A stretch of 64,000 nt of DNA from Pseudoalteromonas sp. GCY (GCF_016695175.1 NZ_CP068023.1:2991501-3055500), one strand, 5' to 3'; positions 10,010 through 19,505 are shown, numbered from the stretch's first letter. Notes: generated by a model from the sequence alone, not told the origin. Program-made: numbers and translations.

Positions 10010-10201
10010 CTTCTAACTCCTATTTAAATAACCTGAGCTGCGGATAATTATTTAACCTCAACCGAGGTCAACTACGTTACGCATTCAATCGGCGTTAATG
10101 AATTCATATTTTTTGAAGGCGATGTTCATCATTTCAGAATAGGCAATCGCAGCAAGCTCATTTAAACTGGTGGTATTCAATACGTGATTGAGTTTAGTGC
10201 A

Positions 10202-11065
10202 ATGGAGTTTTACCATTTAAGGTCGTTTGTTGCGGTTGCAGAGGCCCAAAATCTAACGGCAGCAGCGAAACGACTGTACACCACACCACCTGCTATCAGT
10301 GCCCATATCAAAGCGCTTGAGGAGGAACTCAATACCCTGTTGTTTCACCGTTCTAGCAAAGGGATGCAGCTCACAGAGCAAGGTAAGATATTGCTAGACA
10401 AAGCCAAGTTAACGCTTGCAAGTGCAAATGATTTAATGCACACCGCAACGCAAGCCAAAACACTGCTCACTGGCGAGTTCAGACTTGGCTTGAACCACCC
10501 TATTGGCACCTCGAGCGAACTTGGCACACTGATAAAAACCCTCAACCAGCACTTTCCAAGTCTTTCTTTTTCGCTGGAATTACTCTCAAGCGGTGTCATC
10601 GTCGACAAACTCAGCGATGGACTGCTTGATGGTGGGGTTATTTATGGCGAAGTACCTGCTCATTTTAGCGCTGTACCGCTCACAGAAGTTGCAGTTACCA
10701 CTGCTTATCCTGCATCTTGGCCTACGCCATCACATAAAGCCGAATTGGCACAGATGACGTGGATACGTATGGGAAAAGGCTGTCCTTTTGATAAGCAACT
10801 TGATCAACAGCTAAGTGAAGTAAACGCGGTAAATATTAATGCTGCGGATGAGCGCTCCCGCTTGGCTTTAGTTAAGGCAGGGCTCGGCGTGAGCTTTATT
10901 GAAGCCAACGCCATTGCAGATCAAGGAGCAGAGGTTGCCTTGTCTAGTTTGCTAGACTTTTCGCTCCCCGTACATTTTGTTGTGGTAAATCAAGCGCTCA
11001 CAGAGCCTAAAGTGAACGCCGTGTACCAAGTCGTTTGTGCATCTATTGATGCTACGCAAGGATAA
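10202..11065 (+). CDS. LysR-type transcriptional regulator
   Basis: The N-terminal winged helix-turn-helix is typical (MEFYHLRSFVAVAEAQNLTAAAKRL, then PAISAHIKALEEEL), followed by a periplasmic-binding-protein-like effector domain. The length of 287 residues is normal. The ATG at 10202 is chosen over the upstream GTG at 10184 because family members start with this pattern. It is divergent from the rhodanese gene across about 190 bases that should hold the shared operator. The last 14 bases overlap the convergent YjbR gene. The effector is unknown. Confidence 0.9.
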   Translation: MEFYHLRSFVAVAEAQNLTAAAKRLYTTPPAISAHIKALEEELNTLLFHRSSKGMQLTEQGKILLDKAKLTLASANDLMHTATQAKTLLTGEFRLGLNHPIGTSSELGTLIKTLNQHFPSLSFSLELLSSGVIVDKLSDGLLDGGVIYGEVPAHFSAVPLTEVAVTTAYPASWPTPSHKAELAQMTWIRMGKGCPFDKQLDQQLSEVNAVNINAADERSRLALVKAGLGVSFIEANAIADQGAEVALSSLLDFSLPVHFVVVNQALTEPKVNAVYQVVCASIDATQG

Positions 11066-11429
11066 TCCCCTGCTGCTTTTTCGGCATTTTTTCGACTACA
11101 AGGCGAAATGAGTTATCCATCATCCGCTCAAGTTCTCCAGTTGGAATGGAACCATCGAGCACCACCGTGTTCCACAGCTTTTTATTCATGTGATAACCCG
11201 GTAACACCGCACTAAAAATGTCTCGCAGCGCTTGCGCTTCATCAGGATCGCATTTGAGATTTATGCGCCAATGGGGATGCTCGTCATCTTCTTTACCCAT
11301 TTTACCAAGCGCCAACGTCGCGAACATTTTGTCCTTCACTTTATATACATCAACGCCTTCACCAAAAGGCTTACTTACGCTGGTATAAGGTTTTGCAAGC
11401 AAGTAGTCGTGTACTTGTTGATGGTTCAT
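11052..11429 (-). CDS. MmcQ/YjbR family protein
   Basis: The 125-residue product matches the YjbR/MmcQ (DUF419) family: GEGVDVYKVKDKMFATL, then WRINLKCDPDEAQALR, PGYHMNKKLWNTVVLDG and a C-terminal SFRLVVEKMP. The fold resembles the CyaY/YjbR alpha-beta type and is thought to bind DNA, but the biochemical role is not established. It is convergent with the LysR gene, and its stop lies inside the LysR 3' end. Confidence 0.85.
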   Translation of the reverse strand: MNHQQVHDYLLAKPYTSVSKPFGEGVDVYKVKDKMFATLALGKMGKEDDEHPHWRINLKCDPDEAQALRDIFSAVLPGYHMNKKLWNTVVLDGSIPTGELERMMDNSFRLVVEKMPKKQQGIILA

Positions 11430-11561
11430 CTTATTCTTCTGCCTTTAGATTAATCGTTGCCGCTTAATAGTAAAACATAATACCAAGCGGCGTAGTAGCA
11501 TAAATTACTCAACCTGAGGTTTGAAGAAGAAATACGCTAACTCATTGTTTTGAAGCTCAGG

Positions 11562-12572
11562 TTACTCAGGTTGTGGTGCCTGTCCTTGCCAACTCCAACT
11601 TGGAAATAGTTCGCCATTCACGACGGCATTATTACCAGAAAACAGCGAGTGCGGTCTTTCTTGCGTTACCCAATTTGTCGCAAAGGAATGCTCCAACTCA
11701 AAAACCACGTTACCAAAGAAGCTGTAAGGCCCTGACAAGGTCGAGTTTCTATAAGCAGCAAACAAGGTTTGGCCGCCCATCATCAGTTCACCAACACTAC
11801 TTTGCTGGTCGATTTCGGCGGCGCCTTTACTCCAGATCATCAATAGGTTTATATGCGACTGCCCATCTGCTAAAAAGTAGCCATTTCCAGCAACTTGTAC
11901 TGCGTCGAACTGGTTCCCTTGGGTACTTCTAGCATTGGCGGTGTCAAACACATATGCTGTCATCGCCTGATTGCCGGCTACAAATTCAGCAAAAGCGCCC
12001 CCTGCTATTTTCACTTTAGCTTGGTTAAGATTACTTAAGTAAAGATTACTATTATCTGTCACGATATAGTGGTATTCAGGCTCAGTGCCTTGCACTTGAG
12101 TCGCGACATTATCCAATCTTGCCATTCCCTGCGCCGTCACCGTTACGCTACTTTGCTGAGCGGTGCTAACAAGCCCTAAGTTATTGAGCTTAGCCGAGCC
12201 AGACTCCACTAATATGGTCGGCTGCACGCCGCTTAGCGTCGCAGAGATAACATCTTGAGTATTATCAGACCCGGAAATGGTGATACCACGTCTCGTGATC
12301 TTAATTGGGCCCTGACATTGTCCTTGAATAGCAAAGGTAATTTCATCGACAGGCCAACTTACTTGCTCAACGGCACGTTTCAGTAAGCTGGGGTTGGTAT
12401 GACAGTTGATAGCAAAAGTGTACGACCCACTGATACTTTGTGATGCGACTTGCTTTGCCAAGACATGTAGTCTTTTGACATCGCTGTCATTTGTATCCTT
12501 TGCAAAAACATGCGAAGCGTAGATAGCGGATGCAACCAAACTGGTTGCAAGTATGCTTGTACTTAATTTCAT
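11562..12572 (-). CDS. Secreted protein of unknown function, possible beta-helix
   Basis: A clear signal peptide ends at SHVFA, and AAGGATAAGGAA provides a good ribosome-binding site. The mature part (about 312 residues) is rich in short beta-strands with regular small-residue turns (for example SGSDNTQDVISATLSGVQPT and LNNLGLVSTAQQ), suggesting a right-handed parallel beta-helix. Two Cys (CHTN, CQGP) near the N-terminus could form a disulfide. I do not recognise a family and see no catalytic motif. It stands alone, between a convergent YjbR gene and the divergent gene at 12739. Confidence 0.7.
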   Translation of the reverse strand: MKLSTSILATSLVASAIYASHVFAKDTNDSDVKRLHVLAKQVASQSISGSYTFAINCHTNPSLLKRAVEQVSWPVDEITFAIQGQCQGPIKITRRGITISGSDNTQDVISATLSGVQPTILVESGSAKLNNLGLVSTAQQSSVTVTAQGMARLDNVATQVQGTEPEYHYIVTDNSNLYLSNLNQAKVKIAGGAFAEFVAGNQAMTAYVFDTANARSTQGNQFDAVQVAGNGYFLADGQSHINLLMIWSKGAAEIDQQSSVGELMMGGQTLFAAYRNSTLSGPYSFFGNVVFELEHSFATNWVTQERPHSLFSGNNAVVNGELFPSWSWQGQAPQPE

Positions 12573-12738
12573 TTCCTTATCCTTTACACGGTTAATCCTG
12601 CCAATTGCAGTACCCTAAATCCTAATACAGATCCTTTGTTTTGCTAGATATAAAATGCACTGTATATTTAAACACTACTGACACTCCCTGACACAACATC
12701 GTGGTTTACTCTTTTCAAACTCAAAAAGGAGAAAGACC

Positions 12739-13056
12739 ATGCAACAAAATGTCGTAGAGATTGTAAAATTTAAATTGGCTCTTGGTGCTACAGAGAGTGA
12801 CATTATGGGTGTAAACCCAGCATTTACCGAGTGGGTTGAACAGCAACCTGGTTTACTATATCGTTCGTTGACTAAAGACAGTCAGACTGGCGAGTATTTA
12901 GATATTATTTATTGGCAATCGATGGAGCATGCTAAAGCGGTTTCGGTGCAATTCCCAACAACCGAAGTATGCCAAAGATTAACGCAATACATAGACAGCG
13001 AGAGTGTCACTATTAGTCACAGTAATGTACTCTCTCAAACGCCATGTAGCGGTTAA
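12739..13056 (+). CDS. Small ferredoxin-like-fold protein (ABM-like)
   Basis: The 105-residue product has the pattern of a dimeric alpha+beta barrel or antibiotic-biosynthesis-monooxygenase-like domain: an initial strand VVEIVKFKLALGA, a helix with FTEWVEQQPGLLYRSL, then GEYLDIIYWQSMEHAKAV. Such proteins are often small stress- or polyketide-related enzymes, but no catalytic residue is evident. AAGGAG lies 7 bases before the ATG. The WYL regulator begins 32 bases downstream on the same strand, so the two are probably co-transcribed. Family assignment is by pattern only. Confidence 0.7.
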   Translation: MQQNVVEIVKFKLALGATESDIMGVNPAFTEWVEQQPGLLYRSLTKDSQTGEYLDIIYWQSMEHAKAVSVQFPTTEVCQRLTQYIDSESVTISHSNVLSQTPCSG

Positions 13057-13088
13057 TTAATCTGAGATTTGAATAACAAGGAAAACTC

Positions 13089-13823
13089 GTGCATAAATCA
13101 GAACGTCTCTTTCAGTTAGTGGATCTGCTCAAGGGTCGACGATTAGCGGTTACCGCTAAATCATTGGCCGATCACTTTACGGTATCTGAGCGTACGATTT
13201 ATCGCGATATTCAGGACTTACAAAGTTCTGGCGTGCCAATTGAGGGGGAAGCTGGTGTCGGCTATATTATTGGTGACTACCCACTGCCCCCTATGATGTT
13301 TAGCTATGATGAACTCACCGCATTGTTACTTGGTAGTAAAATGGTTGGAGCGTGGACGGATCCCGAATTAAGCGCGCATGCAAAAGCGGCCATTGCCAAA
13401 ATAGAGGCCGTGCTACCCGCTCACCTCAAACAACAGCATGACCACTCCCCTTATCTGGTTTCGAGTTTTAAACACGGACCACAACAACAATCCTTTAGCG
13501 CTACACTTAGGCTCGCCATTGCGGCTAAGCGGTGTGTACAACTTGAATATCAAGACGTTGCAAAGCAACAAACCCAACGTATTATCGAGCCACTCGGCTT
13601 GGTTTATTGGGGTGGAAAGTGGACGCTGGTCGCATTTTGTCAGCTCCGGAGTGATTACCGTGAATTTCGCTTGGACCGTATCACCGCGATACATAAAAGT
13701 GAGCTGTTCTTTACCGTAAGTCCTGATAAAAACCTCAATCATTATGTTGAGTTAGTTAAAGCTAAATACGCCGAAGAAATTGCACAGTACCAATGCCAAG
13801 CGCCTGATAAAAGTAGCAACTAA
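13089..13823 (+). CDS. YafY-family regulator with HTH and WYL domains
   Basis: The 244-residue protein starts at GTG and has an N-terminal HTH_11 domain (KSLADHFTVSERTIYRDIQDL) followed by a WYL domain (residues about 140-215, with the RIIEPLGLVYWGGKWTLVAFC segment and FRLDRI). The WYL domain binds ligands or nucleic acid ends in other members of this family. It follows the small ABM-like gene in a probable two-gene operon, which suggests autoregulation. The inducer is unknown. Confidence 0.88.
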   Translation: MHKSERLFQLVDLLKGRRLAVTAKSLADHFTVSERTIYRDIQDLQSSGVPIEGEAGVGYIIGDYPLPPMMFSYDELTALLLGSKMVGAWTDPELSAHAKAAIAKIEAVLPAHLKQQHDHSPYLVSSFKHGPQQQSFSATLRLAIAAKRCVQLEYQDVAKQQTQRIIEPLGLVYWGGKWTLVAFCQLRSDYREFRLDRITAIHKSELFFTVSPDKNLNHYVELVKAKYAEEIAQYQCQAPDKSSN

Positions 13824-13940
13824 TTCTAAGCTCACTGCCCGATTCATATTTTGTTACTAATACTTGCGCATCTGAAACCAACCTTTTCAAACTGCACCGC
13901 GACTAATTTTGTAAATCAGACTTATTCCTTCGAGGTGCTT

Positions 13941-14495
13941 ATGAAAACCACAAAATCAATACTCATAATTTCGGTAACACTGGCTTTGAGTGCCTGCGTT
14001 GGCTACTCCAATGCAAATCCAACCGAGCCGCAAACGCAAGGCAGCTACCAGCTTGTCGCTTACCAAGACTGTAACCCAATAATCAAACACACCATGGACG
14101 CCGAACAGGTTGCCGCATACAAAGCACTCAAAGCGACAGAGCTTGATGTGTCAGCTTCTGAGTTACCGATGAAAGATACTGAAGACAAGCTCGCACTGCT
14201 CAGCAAAGAAATGGAAGCCATTAGTAAAGAGGCCATACAAGAAGATGACGATCGACTTGTGATCAATAAAGCGCTACTAGCTAAACAAGAAGAAAAGGCC
14301 AAGCAGATTGAGGCAGTAATTGAAAGTCACGCCGCTAATTTTGATGCCATTGACGACTATGCCGAAAAAATCGAAGCCGCAGCAAATCGTTTTGATAAAG
14401 CTTTAAAACCCATAATTGGTGACTTAAAAGAGGTCAATATTAATATCATCGAACCAGGTGAAACCCCGAGTGCCCGTTGCCTCGCTTCAAACTAA
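13941..14495 (+). CDS. Putative lipoprotein
   Basis: The protein of 184 residues begins with a lipoprotein signal (MKTTKSILIISVTLALSAC), so the acylated Cys is residue 19. The mature part is highly charged and helical, with runs of Glu, Lys and Ala between about residues 60 and 150 that look like a coiled coil. No domain is recognised. The ATG at 13941, with CGAGG just before it, is preferred because the longer frame would bury the signal sequence. A perfect hairpin follows 20 bases after the stop. Confidence 0.72.
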   Translation: MKTTKSILIISVTLALSACVGYSNANPTEPQTQGSYQLVAYQDCNPIIKHTMDAEQVAAYKALKATELDVSASELPMKDTEDKLALLSKEMEAISKEAIQEDDDRLVINKALLAKQEEKAKQIEAVIESHAANFDAIDDYAEKIEAAANRFDKALKPIIGDLKEVNINIIEPGETPSARCLASN

Positions 14496-14515
14496 GCAAG
14501 TTGAACTGGCCGAAT

Positions 14516-14535
14516 GGAGGAAAATATTCCTCCAA
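14516..14535 (+). terminator. Hairpin after the lipoprotein gene
   Basis: An 8-base-pair perfect stem (TGGAGGAA with TTCCTCCA) closes a 4-base loop. There is no T run, so it is only a weak candidate terminator. Confidence 0.35.
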
Positions 14536-14727
14536 CTGTATTTGCTCATCGCTGCTCTTACTATTTAGACAAATTGGTATGGACTTTAACTGACAGGCGG
14601 TTTTGAGCAAAATATGGTTACTTATACATTCAGTAAGGACACTATTTTAAAATCTATGCTGTAGAGTTCCTTACTGCAATGTTAAATCAGGATCTTTTCT
14701 TCTAGCCAATCACAGCGGTGTTAGTAT

Positions 14728-14743
14728 AATTTACCGGTAAATT
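14728..14743. other. Perfect 16-base palindrome in a gene-free stretch (14536-14976)
   Basis: AATTTACCGGTAAATT is a perfect dyad and has the form of an operator for a dimeric repressor, but there is no adjacent intact gene to regulate except the split gene at 14977. The surrounding 440 bases show only very short open frames. One of them, a GTG at 14790 preceded by GGGAG, runs 26 codons and may be a gene remnant. Confidence 0.3.
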
Positions 14744-14976
14744 TATCTTCACCACACAAAAATGCGCGCCTTACCTAACGGGAGATACAGTGGTAATATT
14801 TGGTGTCGGTTCAACTGGTTTGTCTTTTACGGGCAGTAACTATAGCGTGGTTTCCTCAATCCTTTGAGTACAGAATTAAAGCTTAGACGGCATCTTTGGA
14901 ATACACAAATTAGTGGTAGGCATCTGATTTAAATACGATATTAAAATGTTATACCTCTCTTTAGTAAGTAAGTCAT

Positions 14977-15503
14977 ATGGAAAAAATAGTTGTAGGTTTA
15001 ATCGGTGTTTTACTTGGCGTTCTTTTAAATGAATATTTCCGCAGAAATGCCAGAATAGAGAAGTACTCAGAAAAGGTCTTTGAAAAACGCTTGGAAGTTT
15101 ACGAGAGCTTTTCAAAAGAAATCAGTTTAGCCGCGTCAGTCATTTCAAATTTAGTTGACTCGGAAGATTTTAATGCTGAACAAAAAAAGAATTAGCCTTT
15201 AAAGCGGGTCTAAAAGTAATGGAGTTTACTGATAAGCATAGCTTTTACCTTAACGAAGAGATTATGTTGCACTGTGGCATGGTTTTTGTTGAGGCTAGTA
15301 ACATTTTTGATGACACCATTGATGCTGATAAATTGAAAGATTTCCGCAAAGGTATTAAAGATGCACAGTTAATGATTCGTAGCGAATCGGGGCTAACTGA
15401 AATGGATAATTTCTTTTCAAAACTGACTAAATCTACCCCTGGAGGCAAATTGATTGAGGGGTATCGAGCTATTAAGAAACAGTACGAAAAGTCAGAGATA
15501 TAA
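14977..15503 (+). pseudogene. Split gene joined by a -1 shift at A AAA AAG (programmed or broken)
   Basis: The first frame (14977-15195, 72 residues) begins with a membrane anchor (IVVGLIGVLLGVLLNEYF) and a charged helix, and stops at TAG. The second frame, in the -1 register, continues without interruption from 15189 to 15503 and reads as the same kind of helical protein. The frames meet at C followed by seven A and G (15181-15189), which in the upstream frame reads A AAA AAG, the same heptamer used by dnaX for -1 frameshifting. The joined protein would have about 175 residues: one N-terminal membrane segment and a cytoplasmic helical domain. The family is not recognised. The second part has no ribosome-binding site of its own, so either frameshifting or a simple indel in a dead gene explains the pattern. 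Confidence 0.6.
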
Positions 15504-15881
15504 CAAACGCTTTAGGATGGATTCGCACTCTCGGCGATTTTAGTTTAATTTAGCTTTTGTGTTTACAAGTTGTAGTAAGTAAAACCTGTATGTTCTGATG
15601 ACAGGTTTTAACGCCCATCCAAGTGCTACGACATACTTTTCTTTGATGCCCAAAGAATCGTTGCGCAAAAGAAAAGGCACTCCCAACATCACACTGTACC
15701 CTCTCTACCTCACCAGAAAAACATAACTGCTCGGCGGGTGAACCACCTCCCACAAAACTATTTAGACTGTGAGTTAGGAGACTACGCTGATAATTTTTGT
15801 AACCCTTGCAAACAGCTTTATTGATGAAGTCGTAGACGATCTCAAAAGCAACTTATTTCCCCCTCCATCACACCCGAAAAT

Positions 15882-15977
15882 CCTAAGTCGATATGCAATG
15901 TGCCGACAGGATGTCGGCTAAGTCTTGTCTGGCACAGGGAGGTGCCTTACAAGACGGTTGCACTATATCGGCTTAGG
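15882..15977. repeat. 96-base cloverleaf-like structured repeat, copy 1
   Basis: An outer stem pairs 15882-15893 (CCTAAGTCGATA) with 15966-15977 (TATCGGCTTAGG), with one T:G pair. Inside are two hairpins: GCCGACA/TGTCGGC (15902-15918, 3-base loop), and GTCTTGT/ACAAGAC (15922-15955) extended by GGCAC/GTGCC across a 2x2 internal loop. Together they form a three-way junction. Copy 2 conserves both inner hairpins. Confidence 0.65.
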
Positions 15978-16433
15978 ATTTGAGGATTAAGTGTGATGCT
16001 GGGGCGACGTTTTCTTGGTTCGTTCTTTTTTGTCGTTTTAAAAGAATGAACGAGGAGCGCATGGATGCGCTTTGATATTAAACATGGAGGTTTATTTTGC
16101 TAACGGCTGGTAGCTCGAAATCTATCGTGAAGCCAGCCCGTCCTCCTGACGGATTTCGACGCCCATCCATGGGCTACAACTACCTTTTCTTTACTTGCCC
16201 AAAGAATCGTTGCGCAAAAGAAAAGGCACTCCCAACATCACACTGTACCCTCTCTATTTCATCACAAAAGCATAACTTCTCGGCGGGTGAACCGCCTCCC
16301 ACAAAACTATTTGCACCGTGGACTAAGAACACTCTACGCTGATAGTTTTTGCAATACTTTCAACCAGCTATTTTGCTGATGGCATTGTGAACAGCTAACA
16401 GGCGACTTACTCCCCTCCATCACACCCGAAAAG

Positions 16434-16529
16434 CATAAACCGATATGCAATGTGCCGACAGGATGTCGGCTAAGTCTTGTCTGGCACAGGGACGTGCCTT
16501 ACAAGACGGTTGCACTATATCGGCTTAGG
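16434..16529. repeat. 96-base cloverleaf-like structured repeat, copy 2
   Basis: The same length and fold as copy 1. The CCGATAT/ATATCGG part of the outer stem is fully Watson-Crick here, while the outermost bases differ (CATAAA instead of CCTAAG). The two inner hairpins are unchanged; the loop of the second differs by one base (AGGGAC instead of AGGGAG). Conservation is strongest in the stems. Confidence 0.65.
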
Positions 16530-17838
16530 ATTTGAGGATTAAGTGTGATGCTGGGGCGACGTTTTCTTGGTTCGTTCTTTTTTGTCGTTTTAAAAGAATG
16601 AACGAGGAGCGCATGGATGCGCTTTGTTACGAGCCATGGAGGGTAAGGCTAATATGTCCTCCTGACGGATTTCGACGCCCATCCATGGGCTACGACTTAC
16701 TTTTCTTTGATGCCCAAAGAATCGTTGCGCAAAAGAAAGGGCACTCCCAACATTACACTGACTCCTCAAGTAAATCACCAATGTGAACGTCACCGCGGTG
16801 TAAGGGCCATCCTTGGCCCTGTCACCGCTTTTCACGCATCCATGCGTTGAAATGACTCATTGGCAATTTACTTTCGGGTGTGATGAGGGAGGAAAAAACT
16901 GTGCTGAGAGCTTTTTTGGTGCTTGCAAGCTACTTAGCTGCTTTTAAGAGAAAAACCAGAACGCACGGTCAATATCACACCAGAAAAACTTAACTTCTCG
17001 GCGGGTGAACCGCCTCCCACAAAACTATTTGTACTGTGAGATCGGAGCCGCAATTTTTTGAGCTTGTAAACTACTCTATCGCTAATAAGAAAGTGGAAAT
17101 TCCACAGGCGACGTTTTCTTGGTTCGTTCTTTTTCGTCGTTTCAAAAGAATGAACGAGGAGCGCATGGATGCGCTTTGATACGAACCATGGAGGTTTATT
17201 TTGTTAACGGCTGATAGCTCGAAATCTATCGTGAAGCCAGCCCGTCCTCCTGACAGATTTCGACGCCCATCCATGGGCTACAACTTACTTTTCTTTGATG
17301 CCCAAAGAATCGTTGCGCAAAAGAAAAGGCACTCCCAACATCACACTGACTCCTCAAGTAAATTGCCAATATGAACGTCACCGCTTTTCACGCATCCATG
17401 CGTTGAAATGACCCATTGACAATTTATGTTCGGGTGTGATGAGGGAGGAAAACGGTGCTGATAGATTTTTGTGGCGCTTTTAAGCGACTTAGCTGCTTCA
17501 GGCGATAAAACCAGAATTAACAACCAGCGTTACTTTCCTCTCTTCACCACACCCGAAAAACTTAAATTGACGTCAGCGCCACACAAAATATCACCCTTAA
17601 GGCGGGTCGCAGCCATCGCAGTGTTATCCAAAGTGATATAACACTCAAGGCAGACAACAACCTCACCATCACCACCCCAGCAGGAAGTCAAATCATTCAA
17701 AGCCAAGGCAATATCACGATTAAAGGCAGTGGCTCTGGCAACCTCACCCTTGCCAATGGCGGCAGTGAAATCAGTATTGACTCAAGTGGTAACGTCAACA
17801 TCTTTGCAGACAAATTACTGACCTTAAAAGGCAAAGCC

Positions 17839-19503
17839 ATGACCGTGTTTGACGGTAGCATGGAGCAAGATATTGGCAGCAAACAAAGCGCCACTATGCC
17901 AAGTGTACCGCAAATTCAAGCGCTCTCTGAGAATGCTCGACTCTCATTGGCTGCCGATGGCATTGCCACCATGGCGAGCAGTACCATTGAGCTGTCTTAT
18001 ACCTATCAAGATGGCAGCCCAATTATGGGCGCGCCTTATACCATTCGATTTGCAAACGGCACAGAGCTGACCGGCAACTTAGACGACAGCGGTAAAGCAA
18101 AAATTGAGAATGCCCCGCCCGGTCAATACACCCTGCAATATGGTGAGGATAAACGCGATTACCTGCCTGAAGATAATCGCCCTAAAAACCCACTGTATGG
18201 ACAAATCACCCCAGCGCGAGCGGCTGAAATGGTACGCAGCGGCAATACCGCACCACTGATAGAAGCCAATGGCATTGCAACCCAAGCAGGCGATTGGTTA
18301 TGGGGCACACTGCAAGGCGACTTTAATCAAAACCCCTCCACGTCACAAATCGTGGTGGGTACCTTGATTTCCATGATACCGATTATTGACCAAGTCATGG
18401 ATTTACGAGATATCACCGCCAATGTCATGTTACTAACCGACGATGATGAAGCCAACGACACCGACGCTTGGCTTGCCTTTACCCTCACCGGCATTGGTTT
18501 AGTGCCAGTAGTGGGCTCTGCAGTCAAAGGCGTGGGCAAGGTTATCTTAAAAAATACTGGAGAATCGCTCTCTGCTGCGCTTGCCGTACTGCGCAAGCTC
18601 GGCAAAGGCGACCCAGTTAAATACCTAAGAGACATCAACTGGCAAGACCTAGGAAAACAATCCGCCACGGAAGTTAAAAACATCGTCAAAAGTCTGCGCG
18701 ATTCACTCAATGACATGTCTACCAGCTGGCACTACGACCTACTACTTCCAGACGCCGCCATCGCAGGCATGCAAGCCACGGTAAAACGCCTAGACGAGGT
18801 CACCCCCAAAATCGACCAGCATATGCAACAAGCCGCCCAAGAAATCGGACAGCGAGTTAATAAAGCACTGGATGAATATCAAGGCCAATCACCAATTCGA
18901 GGCGTCACTGATAAGCCCACCAAAGCCAAAGCCGATGAATTGGAGCCACCAAAAGGGAATGAGTTGCCGGGGTCTAATGTTGTCAACAGAAACACAATTA
19001 TAGATCCCGATAGTGTAAATAAAATAAATGATTTAGCTAGAAAGCCTAAATTCACTTCTGATGGCAAGGTTATCCCTTTTGGTGGACAACCCTCTGACGC
19101 AATTACAATTAGAAATAAAAATAACTTGGATGAAAATGGGTACTTACACCGAAAAGGAAAGAAATTACAATATGATTCGAATGGTTTCCCCATATTTGAG
19201 AGTAAATTTGATACTCACATATCGGATCATCATATAGGCTCTGGCAAAGCCACAGAACACTTTAAAGAAGCAAATAAAAATCTTGCTATACAATTAGAGA
19301 AAAACCCAAGTCTAGCCAAGACTCTAGGTTTAAATGATGAGCAAGTAGCACATATAATGAAAAAGCCACCATCAAAAGATCCTGCAGATGGTTTGACATG
19401 GCATCATCATCAAGACACTGGCAGAATGCAGCTTATTGACAGAACTACACATGATACTTTTAGACATACAGGTGGTATGTCTATTTGGGGAGGAGGATAT
19501 TAA
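17839..19503 (+). CDS. 5'-truncated VgrG-tip effector with C-terminal WHH (HNH/EndoVII) nuclease
   Basis: The frame is open back to 17566 but has no usable start before the ATG at 17839; the upstream residues (QNITLKAG, NLTITTPAGS, GNVNIFADKLL) are the beta-helix repeats of a VgrG/gp5 C-terminus. The VgrG core is missing. After the helix come a transthyretin-like domain (about 60-110 of the ATG form), a hydrophobic pre-toxin region (about 175-240) and a C-terminal nuclease with WHHHQDTGRMQLIDR and a terminal HTGG, matching the WHH subgroup of HNH/Endonuclease VII toxins. It would cut DNA in rival cells when delivered by a type VI secretion system. Directly upstream lies repeat DNA. A SUKH-like immunity gene follows 2 bases later. 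Confidence 0.8.
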   Translation: MTVFDGSMEQDIGSKQSATMPSVPQIQALSENARLSLAADGIATMASSTIELSYTYQDGSPIMGAPYTIRFANGTELTGNLDDSGKAKIENAPPGQYTLQYGEDKRDYLPEDNRPKNPLYGQITPARAAEMVRSGNTAPLIEANGIATQAGDWLWGTLQGDFNQNPSTSQIVVGTLISMIPIIDQVMDLRDITANVMLLTDDDEANDTDAWLAFTLTGIGLVPVVGSAVKGVGKVILKNTGESLSAALAVLRKLGKGDPVKYLRDINWQDLGKQSATEVKNIVKSLRDSLNDMSTSWHYDLLLPDAAIAGMQATVKRLDEVTPKIDQHMQQAAQEIGQRVNKALDEYQGQSPIRGVTDKPTKAKADELEPPKGNELPGSNVVNRNTIIDPDSVNKINDLARKPKFTSDGKVIPFGGQPSDAITIRNKNNLDENGYLHRKGKKLQYDSNGFPIFESKFDTHISDHHIGSGKATEHFKEANKNLAIQLEKNPSLAKTLGLNDEQVAHIMKKPPSKDPADGLTWHHHQDTGRMQLIDRTTHDTFRHTGGMSIWGGGY

Positions 19504-19505
19504 TT

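Larger units (their letters stand above)
15611..17562. repeat. Four degenerate tandem repeats of about 0.52-0.59 kb, hairpin rich
   Basis: The anchor ACGCCCATCCA recurs at 15611, 16159, 16675 and 17263, giving periods of 548, 516 and 588 bases and a truncated last unit of 300. Each unit repeats the same blocks: CAAAGAATCGTTGCGCAAAA, CTCGGCGGGTGAACC, CACACCCGAAAA, and a block with inverted repeats around AAAGAATGAACGA and GCGCATGGATGCGC. Units 1 and 2 are most alike; unit 3 has a replaced middle and unit 4 is cut off at the start of the VgrG-like fragment. No convincing coding frame spans it. It covers most of the gene-free stretch 15504-17565. Confidence 0.85.

Noticed and set aside
15882..16529. 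Integron attC-like sites because of their palindromic shape
   Set aside because: There is no integrase gene nearby, the copies sit in tandem repeats rather than between cassettes, and I see no attC core boxes.
16097..16835. Several open frames in the repeats, such as those containing PPDGFRRPSMGY
   Set aside because: They recur on both strands of the degenerate repeats, break differently in each unit and have no ribosome-binding sites. The repeat structure explains them.
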